From Sorangium cellulosum (GTDB taxonomy: Bacteria > Myxococcota_A > Polyangia > Polyangiales > Polyangiaceae): a DNA stretch of 64,000 bases. The stretch is taken from contig NZ_CP012673.1 of the NCBI RefSeq assembly GCF_002950945.1, forward strand, positions 5,765,001 through 5,829,000, given 5' to 3'. Shown one piece after another: positions 39,341 through 46,906 of this stretch. Both the position numbers and the translations under genes were made by a program. A model generated the notes under the pieces. It searched no databases. It saw only the letters and a list, made by a program, of their open reading frames with translations, and was not told the origin of the DNA. Numbering within the stretch: the first letter of the stretch is position 1; every line of letters begins with the position of its first letter.

Positions 39341-40371
39341 CGCGCCCCTCCGGCCGGCCCGGGCCTGCTCCCCCCGGGGCGGGCGCCCTCCGGAGGCGCC
39401 GGCGCGGGCGCGGCGTTCGTCCTCGCCGCGGGGACCGCCGGCCGCGCGCCCCCGCGCCCGGCCCCGCGGTCGCGCGCCGCGGCCAGGACGAACGGCGCCG
39501 CGAGCAGCAGGATCACGAACAGGACGACGAGGGTGATCTTGACCCAGGAGAGCGGGGCCTTGCCGTGGATCGCGCCCGTCTGGCCGTTGATGAGGACCCG
39601 GAACGGCGGCTTGCTCGGGTCGTGCCGGATCGCGAGCACCCAGAGGGGCACATAGAGGAGCTCGAGCGTCTCCCGGTCGAGGTGCGTCTCGTGGACGAGG
39701 CCGTGGTGGCTGTCCCCGGGCATGAAGCCGGCCAGCTCCCGGCCGATCTTCTCCAGCGCCTCCCGCCGCGCGAGGCCGTAACACTCCTCTTGGCTCATCG
39801 TCGGCTCCTCGGCGATCCAGCCGCTGATCACGGCGGGCGTGTAGCGCCGCATCGTGCGCAGATCGAACGGCTCGACCGCCTCCAGCTCGGCGTTCTGCAC
39901 GGCGCGGGAGGCGACCACGAGCACGTCCATCACGTAGGTGGCGTGTTGTCCCTCGAGGTGCCGGTGCTCCGTCCGCGTGACGACGCGCGTCCGCGTGACG
40001 GTGTTCCCCTTGTCGTCCCTCGTGGTGTAGGTCTCGGTTTCCTGATAATTTTCGCCTATTTGCGCGGCATAACGCGTCTGCGCCATCGCCGAGTACAGAT
40101 AGGCGGGCGTGTAGACGCCGCGGATCGCGTCGACCGTGCCTGCCTTGACGCCGGACTGCACGAAGAAGCTCCGCTTGCCCAGCCACGCCTTGACGGCGCC
40201 CTGGGCGCTCTCCTGGCTCATCGAGAAGCCGAGGACGAAGTGCGGCGCCGGCCGGTCGTGCGAGGGCGGCCGCTCCACGACCGAGGGCGAGGCGCAGTAC
40301 GGGCACACCGCGGTCCGCTGGTCCGCGTCGACGCGCAACGAGGCGCCGCAGGTCTCACAGTCGAGGTGCAC
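39337..40371 (-). CDS. Tail-anchored zinc-ribbon membrane protein (first of a pair)
   Basis: This 344-aa protein has an N-terminal zinc ribbon (LDCETCGASLRVDADQRTAVCPYCASPSVVE), a body with ETYTTRDDKGNTVTRTRVVTRTEHRHLEGQHATYVMDVLVVAS and VPLWVLAIRHDPSKPPFRVLINGQTGAIHGKAP, then one C-terminal membrane helix (ITLVVLFVILLLAAPFVLAAA) and an Ala/Pro-rich tail. I chose the GTG at 40371 just before the ribbon; a TTG at 40410 lies inside a tandem repeat and has no ribosome site. It overlaps the next gene by ATGA. The pair looks like a membrane-tethered, metal-dependent protein unit; function unknown. Confidence 0.72.
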   Translation of the reverse strand: MHLDCETCGASLRVDADQRTAVCPYCASPSVVERPPSHDRPAPHFVLGFSMSQESAQGAVKAWLGKRSFFVQSGVKAGTVDAIRGVYTPAYLYSAMAQTRYAAQIGENYQETETYTTRDDKGNTVTRTRVVTRTEHRHLEGQHATYVMDVLVVASRAVQNAELEAVEPFDLRTMRRYTPAVISGWIAEEPTMSQEECYGLARREALEKIGRELAGFMPGDSHHGLVHETHLDRETLELLYVPLWVLAIRHDPSKPPFRVLINGQTGAIHGKAPLSWVKITLVVLFVILLLAAPFVLAAARDRGAGRGGARPAVPAARTNAAPAPAPPEGARPGGSRPGPAGGAR

Positions 40372-40394
40372 CGGCGCCGGAGACAACCGCACCG

Positions 40395-40504
40395 GGCGGC
40401 GCGCCGTCAACAGGGAACGAGCGGCGCGGCGTCAGCGGGGAACGGGCGGCGCGCGGTCAACACGGGACCGGCGGCGCGCCGTCAACACGGGACCGGCGGC
40501 GGCC
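40395..40504. repeat. 25-bp tandem repeat between hydrolase and zinc-ribbon genes
   Basis: The unit GGCGGCGCGCCGTCAACACG plus GGACC starts near 40395, 40420, 40445 and 40470, with a partial copy at 40495. The two right-hand copies are identical, the left two more diverged. The array supplies the stop codon and last residues of the hydrolase gene and contains the alternative TTG start of the zinc-ribbon gene. Confidence 0.75.
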
Positions 40505-41543
40505 GGCTCCCGAGGTCGGTCGCGCGGGCGGCGCCGTCGTCCTGCGGCGACGCCGGCCGGAAGAGCGGCACGAGCGAGCGCAGCGACCACGACCTGGCCG
40601 CGGCGGCCGGGGCGGGCTGCCACACGGGGCGCGGCGGCGGGGGCGCGACCGCCGCGCGGGGGGCGCGCGCCCCGGCGCGCAGGCGCGGCGCGGGCCGCGG
40701 CTCGTCGAGGAAGCGCAGCAGATCCGGGGCGAGCTCGTTGACGGCCTCCCGGTGCGGGTAGTGCCCTGCCTTCGCGAAGCGCCGCACCGTCACGCCGTCC
40801 AGGTAGCGCTCGACGTCCGCCGCGTGGCGCACCGGGATCACGGGATCGCGATCGCCCCAGTACACGGCGAGCGGCGGGATCTCCGGCAGCCGGTGGGCGA
40901 AGTCCATGAGGTGCTCGCGCTGGCCGCGCAGGTCGACCGCGTGGCGGAGCGTGCGCGACAGGGCGCGCGCCGTGCCGGGCCGCGCGTTCACCCGGGCGAG
41001 GTGCCGGCGCTCCGCCGCATTGAAGTTGCCGCCGAGCACCAGCATCCCCGCGTGGGTGCCGACGCCCATGAGCGCCGGCACGGCCAGCTCCAGCAGCCCC
41101 GTCACCGCGGCGAAGCGCAGCGGCAGCGCCACCTCGCTCCCGATGCCGCCCGCCGCGACCAGCGCGAGGCGGTGCACGCGCCCCGGCCGCTCGATCGCCA
41201 CGCACATCGCAATGCTGCCGCCGAACGAGTGCCCGATCAGATCGAAATCGTCGAGCCCCAGCGCGCGGATCCACTCTGCGACCACGCCCGCATACCAGCC
41301 GACCTTGTAGGGGGCGTCCGGCCTCGCCGACTGGCCATGACCGGGCAGGTCGAGCGCAACGACGCGGCGCCCCGCCGCGAGCGCCGGCGCGAGCCGGTTC
41401 CACGTCCTACAGCTGTCGGACAGGCCGTGCACCAGGACCACGGGGCGCCCGCGCTCCCCGCCGTTCCGGGGAGGTGACCATTCCTCCCAGTGGACCTCGC
41501 CTGCGGAAAAGGAGCGAACATGGCTGCGACACGTGATCGACAT
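40482..41543 (-). CDS. Alpha/beta hydrolase
   Basis: This 353-aa enzyme of the epoxide hydrolase/haloalkane dehalogenase/lactonase-like superfamily has the oxyanion segment RPVVLVHGLSDSCRTWNRL, ALDLPGHGQS, nucleophile elbow DLIGHSFGGSIAM (Ser), acid in PLAVYWGDRDPVIP and the catalytic His in FAKAGHYPHREAVNEL. The last 70 residues are an Ala/Pro-rich tail (APRAAVAPPPPRPVWQPAP) that is not part of the fold and ends inside a tandem DNA repeat. Substrate unknown. The ATG at 41543 has an AAAGAGAAG site. No signal peptide. It may be co-transcribed with the zinc-ribbon pair. Confidence 0.85.
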   Translation of the reverse strand: MSITCRSHVRSFSAGEVHWEEWSPPRNGGERGRPVVLVHGLSDSCRTWNRLAPALAAGRRVVALDLPGHGQSARPDAPYKVGWYAGVVAEWIRALGLDDFDLIGHSFGGSIAMCVAIERPGRVHRLALVAAGGIGSEVALPLRFAAVTGLLELAVPALMGVGTHAGMLVLGGNFNAAERRHLARVNARPGTARALSRTLRHAVDLRGQREHLMDFAHRLPEIPPLAVYWGDRDPVIPVRHAADVERYLDGVTVRRFAKAGHYPHREAVNELAPDLLRFLDEPRPAPRLRAGARAPRAAVAPPPPRPVWQPAPAAAARSWSLRSLVPLFRPASPQDDGAARATDLGSRPPPVPC

Positions 41544-41894
41544 GTTCTTCTCTTTAGAGTTCGCATGAAGCGCCGCATCTGTCCAGATTGCACGCCGCTC
41601 ACGTGTCCCTGACGGTCGCGGCTCTCCCGGCCGCGAAGCGCGTTTCGCGTCCGATGTGGGTCGCGAGGCGCCAGCGTGCGCCACGCTGAGACGCCGGCGG
41701 GACAACGCTGTCATGGGATTTGTGCGGTCGCGGCGCTGCGCGACGGCGGGTGAGGCCGTGTGGCCCGCGGATCTGGCGCGATCTGGCCGGCGGCGCTCCG
41801 GGGCGGCGTGGTGTCCGGGCGGCGTCCAGGGCGCGGCATCCACGTTGCTCAGCGCGTCGCCCCGGCGCGGTGTGCGGTCGCATCGCGGAGGAGG
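41544..41894. other. 351-bp divergent intergenic region, no gene seen
   Basis: The region separates the leftward hydrolase from the rightward lipoprotein remnant and should hold both promoters. AT-richer sequence at 41545-41570 (TTCTTCTCTTTAGAGTTCGC) is adjacent to the hydrolase start. Frames crossing the region lack starts and coding bias. Confidence 0.4.
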
Positions 41895-42723
41895 ATGCCT
41901 GTGCGAAAGGTCTCCGTTTCGATGACGCTTGGTCTTTGCGCCGTCTCCGCGGCGCTCCTTGGCGGCGCGGGGCTCGTCGCCTGCAGCAGCGCGAGTGTGG
42001 GTGCTGACGACGGTGGGTCGTTTGGTGATCCTGGTCAGCGACGGCGGCGCCAACGTGGGAGTCACCTCCGCGGATCTCATCGCGCTGCACGCGGAGGACG
42101 CGGACAAGGAGGCCATCTACCGCGTCGGCGTGGGGACGGGGCCGGCGGTGAGCTACAATGATGGGCTGATGGACGTCGTGACCGACAAGGGGCGCGGCGC
42201 CTATGTCTACCTCGACGACGTGGACGAGGCGTTCCACATGTTCCGCGACCGCTTCGACGAGGTCATGGAGGTCGCCGCCCGCGGCGTCCAGGTGGAGCTC
42301 ACCCTGCCGTGGTACTTCAAAATGGAGAAGTTTCACGGCGAGGAGTACTCGACCAACGCCGAGGAGATCGATCCGCAGCACCTCGCCCCCGGCGACGCGA
42401 TGATCTTCAACCAGCTCGTGCGCGGGTGTGACGCGGGCGTGATCGATGCCGCGGATACCCTCACCGTGCGCGCGCGCTGGCAGGCGCCGTTCACCTACGA
42501 GCCGAAGGAGGCGACCCGCGAGGTGACGCTCGCCGAGCTCACCGGGGGGAGCAAGGAGCAGCTCGTCAAGGGCAAGGCCATCGTGGCCTATGCCGAGGCG
42601 CTCAAGGCCGGCACGAGCGGGGCGCTGCGGGCCGCGCGCGAGCAGGTGATCGCGGCGAACCCGGGCGGCGATCCGGAGCTCGACGAGATCGCGGAGCTCA
42701 TCGCGCTGCATCCGTCGTACTGA
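41895..42723 (+). pseudogene. von Willebrand factor A-domain lipoprotein gene with internal deletion
   Basis: From ATG 41895 (or GTG 41901, both near GGAGGAGG) the frame encodes a lipoprotein signal (RKVSVSMTLGLCAVSAALLGGAGLVACSSAS) for about 45 residues. The frame then changes at about 42000-42020, and the rest (42015-42723) encodes the second half of a vWA domain: GRLVILVSDGGANVGVTSADLIALHAEDADKEAIYRVGVG, YVYLDDVDEAFHMFRDRFDEVMEVAARGVQVELTLPWYFKMEKFHGEEYS and a C-terminal domain to EIAELIALHPSY. The N-terminal vWA half with the metal-binding DxSxS motif is missing. Intact relatives are much longer (about 550 aa or more), so a large internal deletion is inferred. The remnant cannot form a MIDAS site. 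Confidence 0.75.
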
Positions 42724-42931
42724 GCGCTCCGCGCGACCCCTGGGGCGACGGAGGATCCGAGCCGCCGGGGCGCCGGGGACAGCAGGAAACCGCGCCCTTT
42801 TCTCCTGGCGGTGGCCCCCTCGAGAGGGGGCGCGCGCCCGACGTCGAGAACGGGCGGTCGAGTTGCGCTCGCCGGACGGCCTCGTTAAAGAGCGGCGTTT
42901 GTGGGGGAGGTCGAAAGGAGAGCGCACCATC

Positions 42932-43756
42932 ATGGCGGCTTATGGATACAGCTACGTCCCCGATCGGGGATTCCACGCGTTTGCAAGGGACCTTGAGGAA
43001 GGCGAGTGGAAGGATGTCTCGACGGACAAGTACGACGCCCCGGATCAGGTATCGCCGCTCCTCCTGGAGGCGCCGCGGCCGGTGATCTGGAAGCTGCGCG
43101 CGCGCTGGAGCATCGCGCGGCTGGACGAGATGCTGGCGGTCACGTCGGACGACGTGCTCCGCTCGCTCGACGCGGCGTGGGACTCGGCGCAGCGGGCGTT
43201 CGACTACACGGTCGCCGCGGCCGAGGAGCACGAAGACCTGGCCGTGCGTGCGGCCGCATCGCGGATCCGGCGCGCGATGCTGAAGGGCGGCGGCACCGGG
43301 CAGACGGCCTTGCCGTATGGGGCGGAGGTCGACTTCGGGCGCTCGCAGGTGGCGGCGGCCAGGAACAAGCGAACGGAGGCCGACCTGAAGAAGATCGGCG
43401 CGCTCTCGCACATGAAGCGGATCGAGGCGACGACCGACGCCCTGGCCAAGGGGATGGGCCGCGGCGCCGCCGAGGGGCGGGCGGGCACGCGGTCGAAGCG
43501 CCTGCGCGAGGCCGTGGGCGCCTGTGTGAACACGTTCAACAGCATCCACGACGAGATGGTCTGGCTGCTCGAGCACCTCCCTCCCGGAAAGAAGCGCGAC
43601 CAGATCGATGCCCTTCACAGGCCGTTCCTCGACCTGCTGAAGCGGTATCCACCGCGCGCTTCGGCGGCCACGGGCGGCGAGGGCGCCGCCGAGGCCGAGC
43701 AGGAGGAGGCCGAGGCGGAGCCCGCGGGCGAGGCTCTGCCGGAAGATCCTTCCTGA
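42932..43756 (+). CDS. Hypothetical protein, soluble, unknown family
   Basis: This 274-aa protein starts at ATG 42932 behind an AAAGGAG ribosome site. The first part (AAYGYSYVPDRGFHAFARDLEEGEWKDVSTDKYDAPDQVSPLLLEAP) looks beta-rich; the middle is helical and charged (VTSDDVLRSLDAAWDSAQRAFDYTVAAAEEHEDLAVRAAASRIRRAML; RNKRTEADLKKIGALSHMKRIEATTDALAKGMG; CVNTFNSIHDEMVWLLEHLPPGKKRDQIDALHRPFLDLLKRY). The Glu/Ala-rich tail (about 247-274) is probably disordered. No signal peptide, cysteine cluster or catalytic motif is seen. It precedes a 32-bp tandem repeat array. I cannot assign a function. Confidence 0.65.
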   Translation: MAAYGYSYVPDRGFHAFARDLEEGEWKDVSTDKYDAPDQVSPLLLEAPRPVIWKLRARWSIARLDEMLAVTSDDVLRSLDAAWDSAQRAFDYTVAAAEEHEDLAVRAAASRIRRAMLKGGGTGQTALPYGAEVDFGRSQVAAARNKRTEADLKKIGALSHMKRIEATTDALAKGMGRGAAEGRAGTRSKRLREAVGACVNTFNSIHDEMVWLLEHLPPGKKRDQIDALHRPFLDLLKRYPPRASAATGGEGAAEAEQEEAEAEPAGEALPEDPS

Positions 43757-43801
43757 GGCGCGGCTGCTCCCGGCAAGAAGCGATTCCGACGGCGCTCGGG
43801 C

Positions 43802-43990
43802 CTGCCAGCACTTGTCTGGGGGTCTCGAGCGCCCTGCCAACATCTGTCCGGGGGTCTCGAGCGCCCTGCCAGCACCTGTCCGGGGGTCTCGAGCGCCCTG
43901 CCAACATCTGTCCGGGGGTCTCGAGCGCCCTGCCAGCACCTGTCCGGGGGTCTCGAGCGCCCTGCCAGCACCTGTCCGGGGGTCTCATCC
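43802..43990. repeat. 32-bp tandem repeat array (six copies)
   Basis: Six head-to-tail copies of a 32-bp unit (CTGCCARCAYYTGTCYGGGG then GTCTCGAGCGCC) start at 43802, 43834, 43866, 43898, 43930 and 43962. Copies alternate between AGCACCTG and AACATCTG variants, suggesting duplication of a two-unit block. There are no spacers, so it is not CRISPR. Each unit contains a CTCGAG palindrome. It begins about 45 bp after the stop of the upstream gene and belongs to no supported gene. Confidence 0.85.
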
Positions 43991-44370
43991 TCCCGGCCTC
44001 TCGCCCGCGGGGATGTTTCCCCTCTGCAGGCGTGGCTCGTACCCTGCGTGCAGCATGCCGAAGTCGCGGGTGAGCGTGGAGGCGATATGGGTTACCGGAT
44101 GCGCACCGCCGCCCAGGTGGCGCTCCGCGCGACGCGTGACTTCCAGAGAGGTCTTCGGAGCTCCTGGCTGCCCATGAGCCTCGATGACTCTGTTGCCCTA
44201 GCAGGCCGAACACGGACCAACAAATCGAGCGCCCCCCGAGCCGCATGGCGCCAGGCTATCACCGCCGCGTCCGCACGCGCGTGCTCCCCCGTGGACGGAC
44301 GGCGGTCAGCCGATGCGGCGGGTGCAGCGCCGTGCCTCGCGCCAGCGGCACCACGCGCGAACGTGCCGCA
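43991..44370. other. 380-bp stretch with no convincing gene
   Basis: Frames here are short or arginine/serine-rich, with mixed codon bias. Base composition is a little less GC-rich around 44160-44240. No terminator or promoter was identified. It separates the 32-bp array from the truncated Rpn gene. Confidence 0.45.
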
Positions 44371-44883
44371 TCAACGCTCGTTGAGCACGTCGTCGAGCGT
44401 GGGCGCAGTGAGCACCCGCTCGGTCCAGCCATCGATCTGCCCGGCATCCGCTGCGTGGATGCGCGCCTCGATCGGCTCGGGCAGCTCGCCGAAGCGCTGT
44501 CGGAGCAGCCTCAGCAACATGCCGCGTTGCCCCTCGAGGCGGCCCGCCAGACGCCCCTGCTCGTGAAGGTAGTCTGCGATGGTCACCATCTCCTCCTTGA
44601 ACTCCAGTCCCGCCGCCGCGAGCAGCCTCGGCAGCAGCTTCTCGGGCTCGGATGGGTTGACGACGATGAAAATATAGTGCCACACGCGCTCAAGCGCCGC
44701 TACGCCTTCGGGCGCCTGACGCACCTCCCGGAGCACCTCTCGCCACGCCGACAGACGCGCCTCCAGGTCGCGAGGATCACGCGCGAGCCGGAAGCACCAC
44801 AGCACCAGCCGGCCCAGCGCCGTCATCGCCCGCCCTCGCAGGGCGTCGTCCTCCTCCTTGTCGAGAATCACGTGCACGCCCAT
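44371..44883 (-). pseudogene. Rpn/YhgA family protein, N-terminally truncated
   Basis: This 170-aa frame matches only the C-terminal half of the Rpn family: RGRAMTALGRLVLWCFRLARDPRDLEARLSAWREVLREVRQAPEGVAALERVWHYIF, then EEMVTIADYLHEQGRLAGRLEGQRGMLLRLLRQRFGELPEPIEARIHAADAGQIDGWTERVLTAPTLDDVL. Compare the full-length gene at 5549-6652 (LTALGKVALWCLSVAGDD.., VSWTARILTAATPEDV). The nuclease half with the PHDALF start and catalytic residues is missing, and no upstream frame supplies it. It is therefore a decayed copy, although a short protein could still be made from the ATG at 44883. Confidence 0.72.
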
Positions 44884-45052
44884 GGGTCGCTCCTCCTGGT
44901 CGGCCGGCGCGGCCGCCGTCGTGATGGCGCAGATCCTCCGCGACGCGAAAGGACAAGCTGGGGTCTGGCCCCGCCGAACACAGGCTCGGCGGTGCTTCGC
45001 TTTCGAGGCCCATTCGCTAGCAAGCCGCAGACAGATTGGCCACGAAAAAAGA

Positions 45053-45682
45053 TGCCCAATTCAAGATGCGATTCGCGCGATCAGAGCGTCCGGTATCGCG
45101 CAATTACGGCGAGACAAGCGTTCTCGTTGCCTCGCTCAGCACCACGGCGTCCCCACCCGCTTGCTCGACGGGACCTACAACCCCCTCGTGGCGGCGTTCT
45201 TCGCGCTCTCGGACCGCTCGCCCGACGACGCGGCCATCTTTCGACTCAACCTCTCGGACTATCCCTTTCCCGCGACGCTCGGCCGGCGCCTCCCGGAATG
45301 CGCCTTCCAGATCGAGAACCTCCGCGCTCACCTCGGCGGCAGGACGCCGCCGTTCTTCACGCCCGTGTCGAGCCTGCTGCCCCGCGACGACGCCGCGGCC
45401 ACCCCGCCCGCCGCCGAGTCCGCGCTCGTGATGCTACGCGGAAGGGACCACGAGCGGGAGCCCGACCGAGGCGAGGAGGCGCCGCCCGCAGCAGCCTCAG
45501 CCGGCGCAGGAGCTTCCAGGAGCCCCGCGCGTGAGATCCCCCGGTGGGTCAGCTTCATCGCGGCGGCGCGTGCCCGAGCGGCTCGGATTGGATTCGTGTT
45601 CGTGAATTCCCGGGGGAGACCGCTTTCAAGCAACAGCCACGTTGCATCCCGATTCCGCGAGAACCGGTGGATGTCAGGATAG
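45053..45682 (+). pseudogene. FRG-domain protein remnant
   Basis: The frame contains CLAQHHGVPTRLLDGTYNPLVAAFFALSD (about 45130-45220), the hallmark of the FRG domain (named for a Phe-Arg-Gly motif), found in several phage-defence and stress proteins. The upstream FRG motif itself is absent, there is no plausible start codon, and base composition before 45120 is lower in GC, all pointing to a 5' truncation. A region NLSDYPFPATLGRRLPECAFQIENLRAHLGG and a long low-complexity tail follow to 45682. The conserved Trp of LLDW is Gly here. It lies next to the truncated Rpn gene in a decayed zone. Confidence 0.55.
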
Positions 45683-45693
45683 TTGTCTGTGGC

Positions 45694-46680
45694 TCACTCC
45701 AGCAGGAAGTAGTGCCCGTCGAGCTTGATATCGAAATGGAAGTGGTCCGCGTGCGCCTCGTTCGCGTTCGGCGTGAGGATCACGTTGAACAGCCCGCTCG
45801 CGTACACGGCGCAGACGATCCCCCGCAGCTCGAGGGCCTGCGGGGTGGCCTCCGTCGGCTCCGACCCGGGCCCGCACGGCGGCGCGCCGAGGGTGCCGTG
45901 CCAGTCGGCCTTCGCGTCGAGCCGCGCGCCGTCGGCCTTCTCGAAGGCGGCCACGTCGATGGCGAGGCCGACGGCGTGCTGGCTCGGCGTCGTCGCCTTG
46001 CCCTGCGCGCGGCCGCCCGCCTTGCCCTTGCCGGTGCTCCGCTGGGTCTTCTTCCGCTGCGTCACCGCCGCCTTCTTCGGCGCCGGCCGGTGCATGCTGA
46101 CGTGCACCACCGTGGTGATCCCGCGCGCCTCGAGGATCTCGGCGAGGTCGTCGAGCGCGAGGACGAGCCGGCAATCGGCGATGTCGAACGGCGACGTCGA
46201 CCCGGCCTTCGCCACGCCGTCGCCCCGGAACGTGACCCCGTGCAGCGGCCCGGTGATCCTGACCGGCCGATCGACGAGCGGGGCGCCGCGCGCCGGCGCG
46301 TGCGGGATGTTGCGGCGCTTCAGCTCCCGGTCGCAGGCGTCCCTCGACAGCGCGCCGTAGGTGGCCGCGCGCGAGGTGGCGGACCACTCGAGCTTCTCGA
46401 ACGGGGCGGCGCCCGCGCCCTCGCCGCCGTCCACGAGGCCGCCGTCCGCGAGGCGGCCGTCCACCAGGCCGGCGCCCCCGTCCGCGAGGCCGGCGCCCTC
46501 GTCCGCGCCGGCGCTGGCGAGCACGTCGGGCGGCGCCGTCGCCGACGCGCTCGCCAGCGCCGGCGCCTCCGGCCCGGCGGTCGCGCCGCGGTGCAAGGCG
46601 AGGCCGAAGGAGGCTGCGAGAGCGCCGCCCAGGAGGACCACCCCGAGGGCAAGCGCAATACGGGAAGCAAGCTCGCTCAT
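45694..46680 (-). CDS. Extensin-like family protein (D-Ala/zinc peptidase-like fold)
   Basis: This 328-aa secreted or membrane-anchored protein has N-terminal helix IALALGVVLLGGALAASFGLAL (residues 8-29), then a Gly/Asp/Ala-rich linker with repeated DGGxxDG units. The C-terminal domain (about 100-328) matches extensin-like proteins: YGALSRDACDRELKRRNIPHA, PVRITGPLHGVTFRGDG, DIADCRLVLALDDLAEIL, SQHAVGLAIDVAAF and HADHFHFDIKLDGHYFLL. The H-x(6)-D and HxHFH pattern is that of M15-like zinc metallopeptidases, so a cell-wall peptidase role is plausible. Lys-rich insert KKAAVTQRKKTQRSTGKGK near the middle. It starts divergently from the M14 carboxypeptidase. Confidence 0.82.
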   Translation of the reverse strand: MSELASRIALALGVVLLGGALAASFGLALHRGATAGPEAPALASASATAPPDVLASAGADEGAGLADGGAGLVDGRLADGGLVDGGEGAGAAPFEKLEWSATSRAATYGALSRDACDRELKRRNIPHAPARGAPLVDRPVRITGPLHGVTFRGDGVAKAGSTSPFDIADCRLVLALDDLAEILEARGITTVVHVSMHRPAPKKAAVTQRKKTQRSTGKGKAGGRAQGKATTPSQHAVGLAIDVAAFEKADGARLDAKADWHGTLGAPPCGPGSEPTEATPQALELRGIVCAVYASGLFNVILTPNANEAHADHFHFDIKLDGHYFLLE

Positions 46681-46906
46681 CGTCCGCAGGAGCTTAGCCT
46701 GTCGCCCGCCCCGCGCGGATCGGCGGCGATCGCATTTGCGCGGAGGAGCGCCCGCGAAGGCGCGACGCCGGGGCGCCGATCAGGGTGCCTTCCCGCCATC
46801 CTGTGCGAAGCACAGCCCCCCTGGAGATCAGGCGATCTTCGATCACAGGAGATCCCCACAGCACCACCTCGTTGCAGCACCACGGGAAATTTGCTCGACT
46901 CCCGCG

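Noticed and set aside
43802..43990. CRISPR array
   Set aside because: The repeats are directly adjacent with no unique spacers, and no cas genes are present.
44048..44566. 172-aa plus-strand gene after the 32-bp array
   Set aside because: Ser/Ala/Arg-rich composition, overlaps the truncated Rpn gene and has no recognisable start signal.
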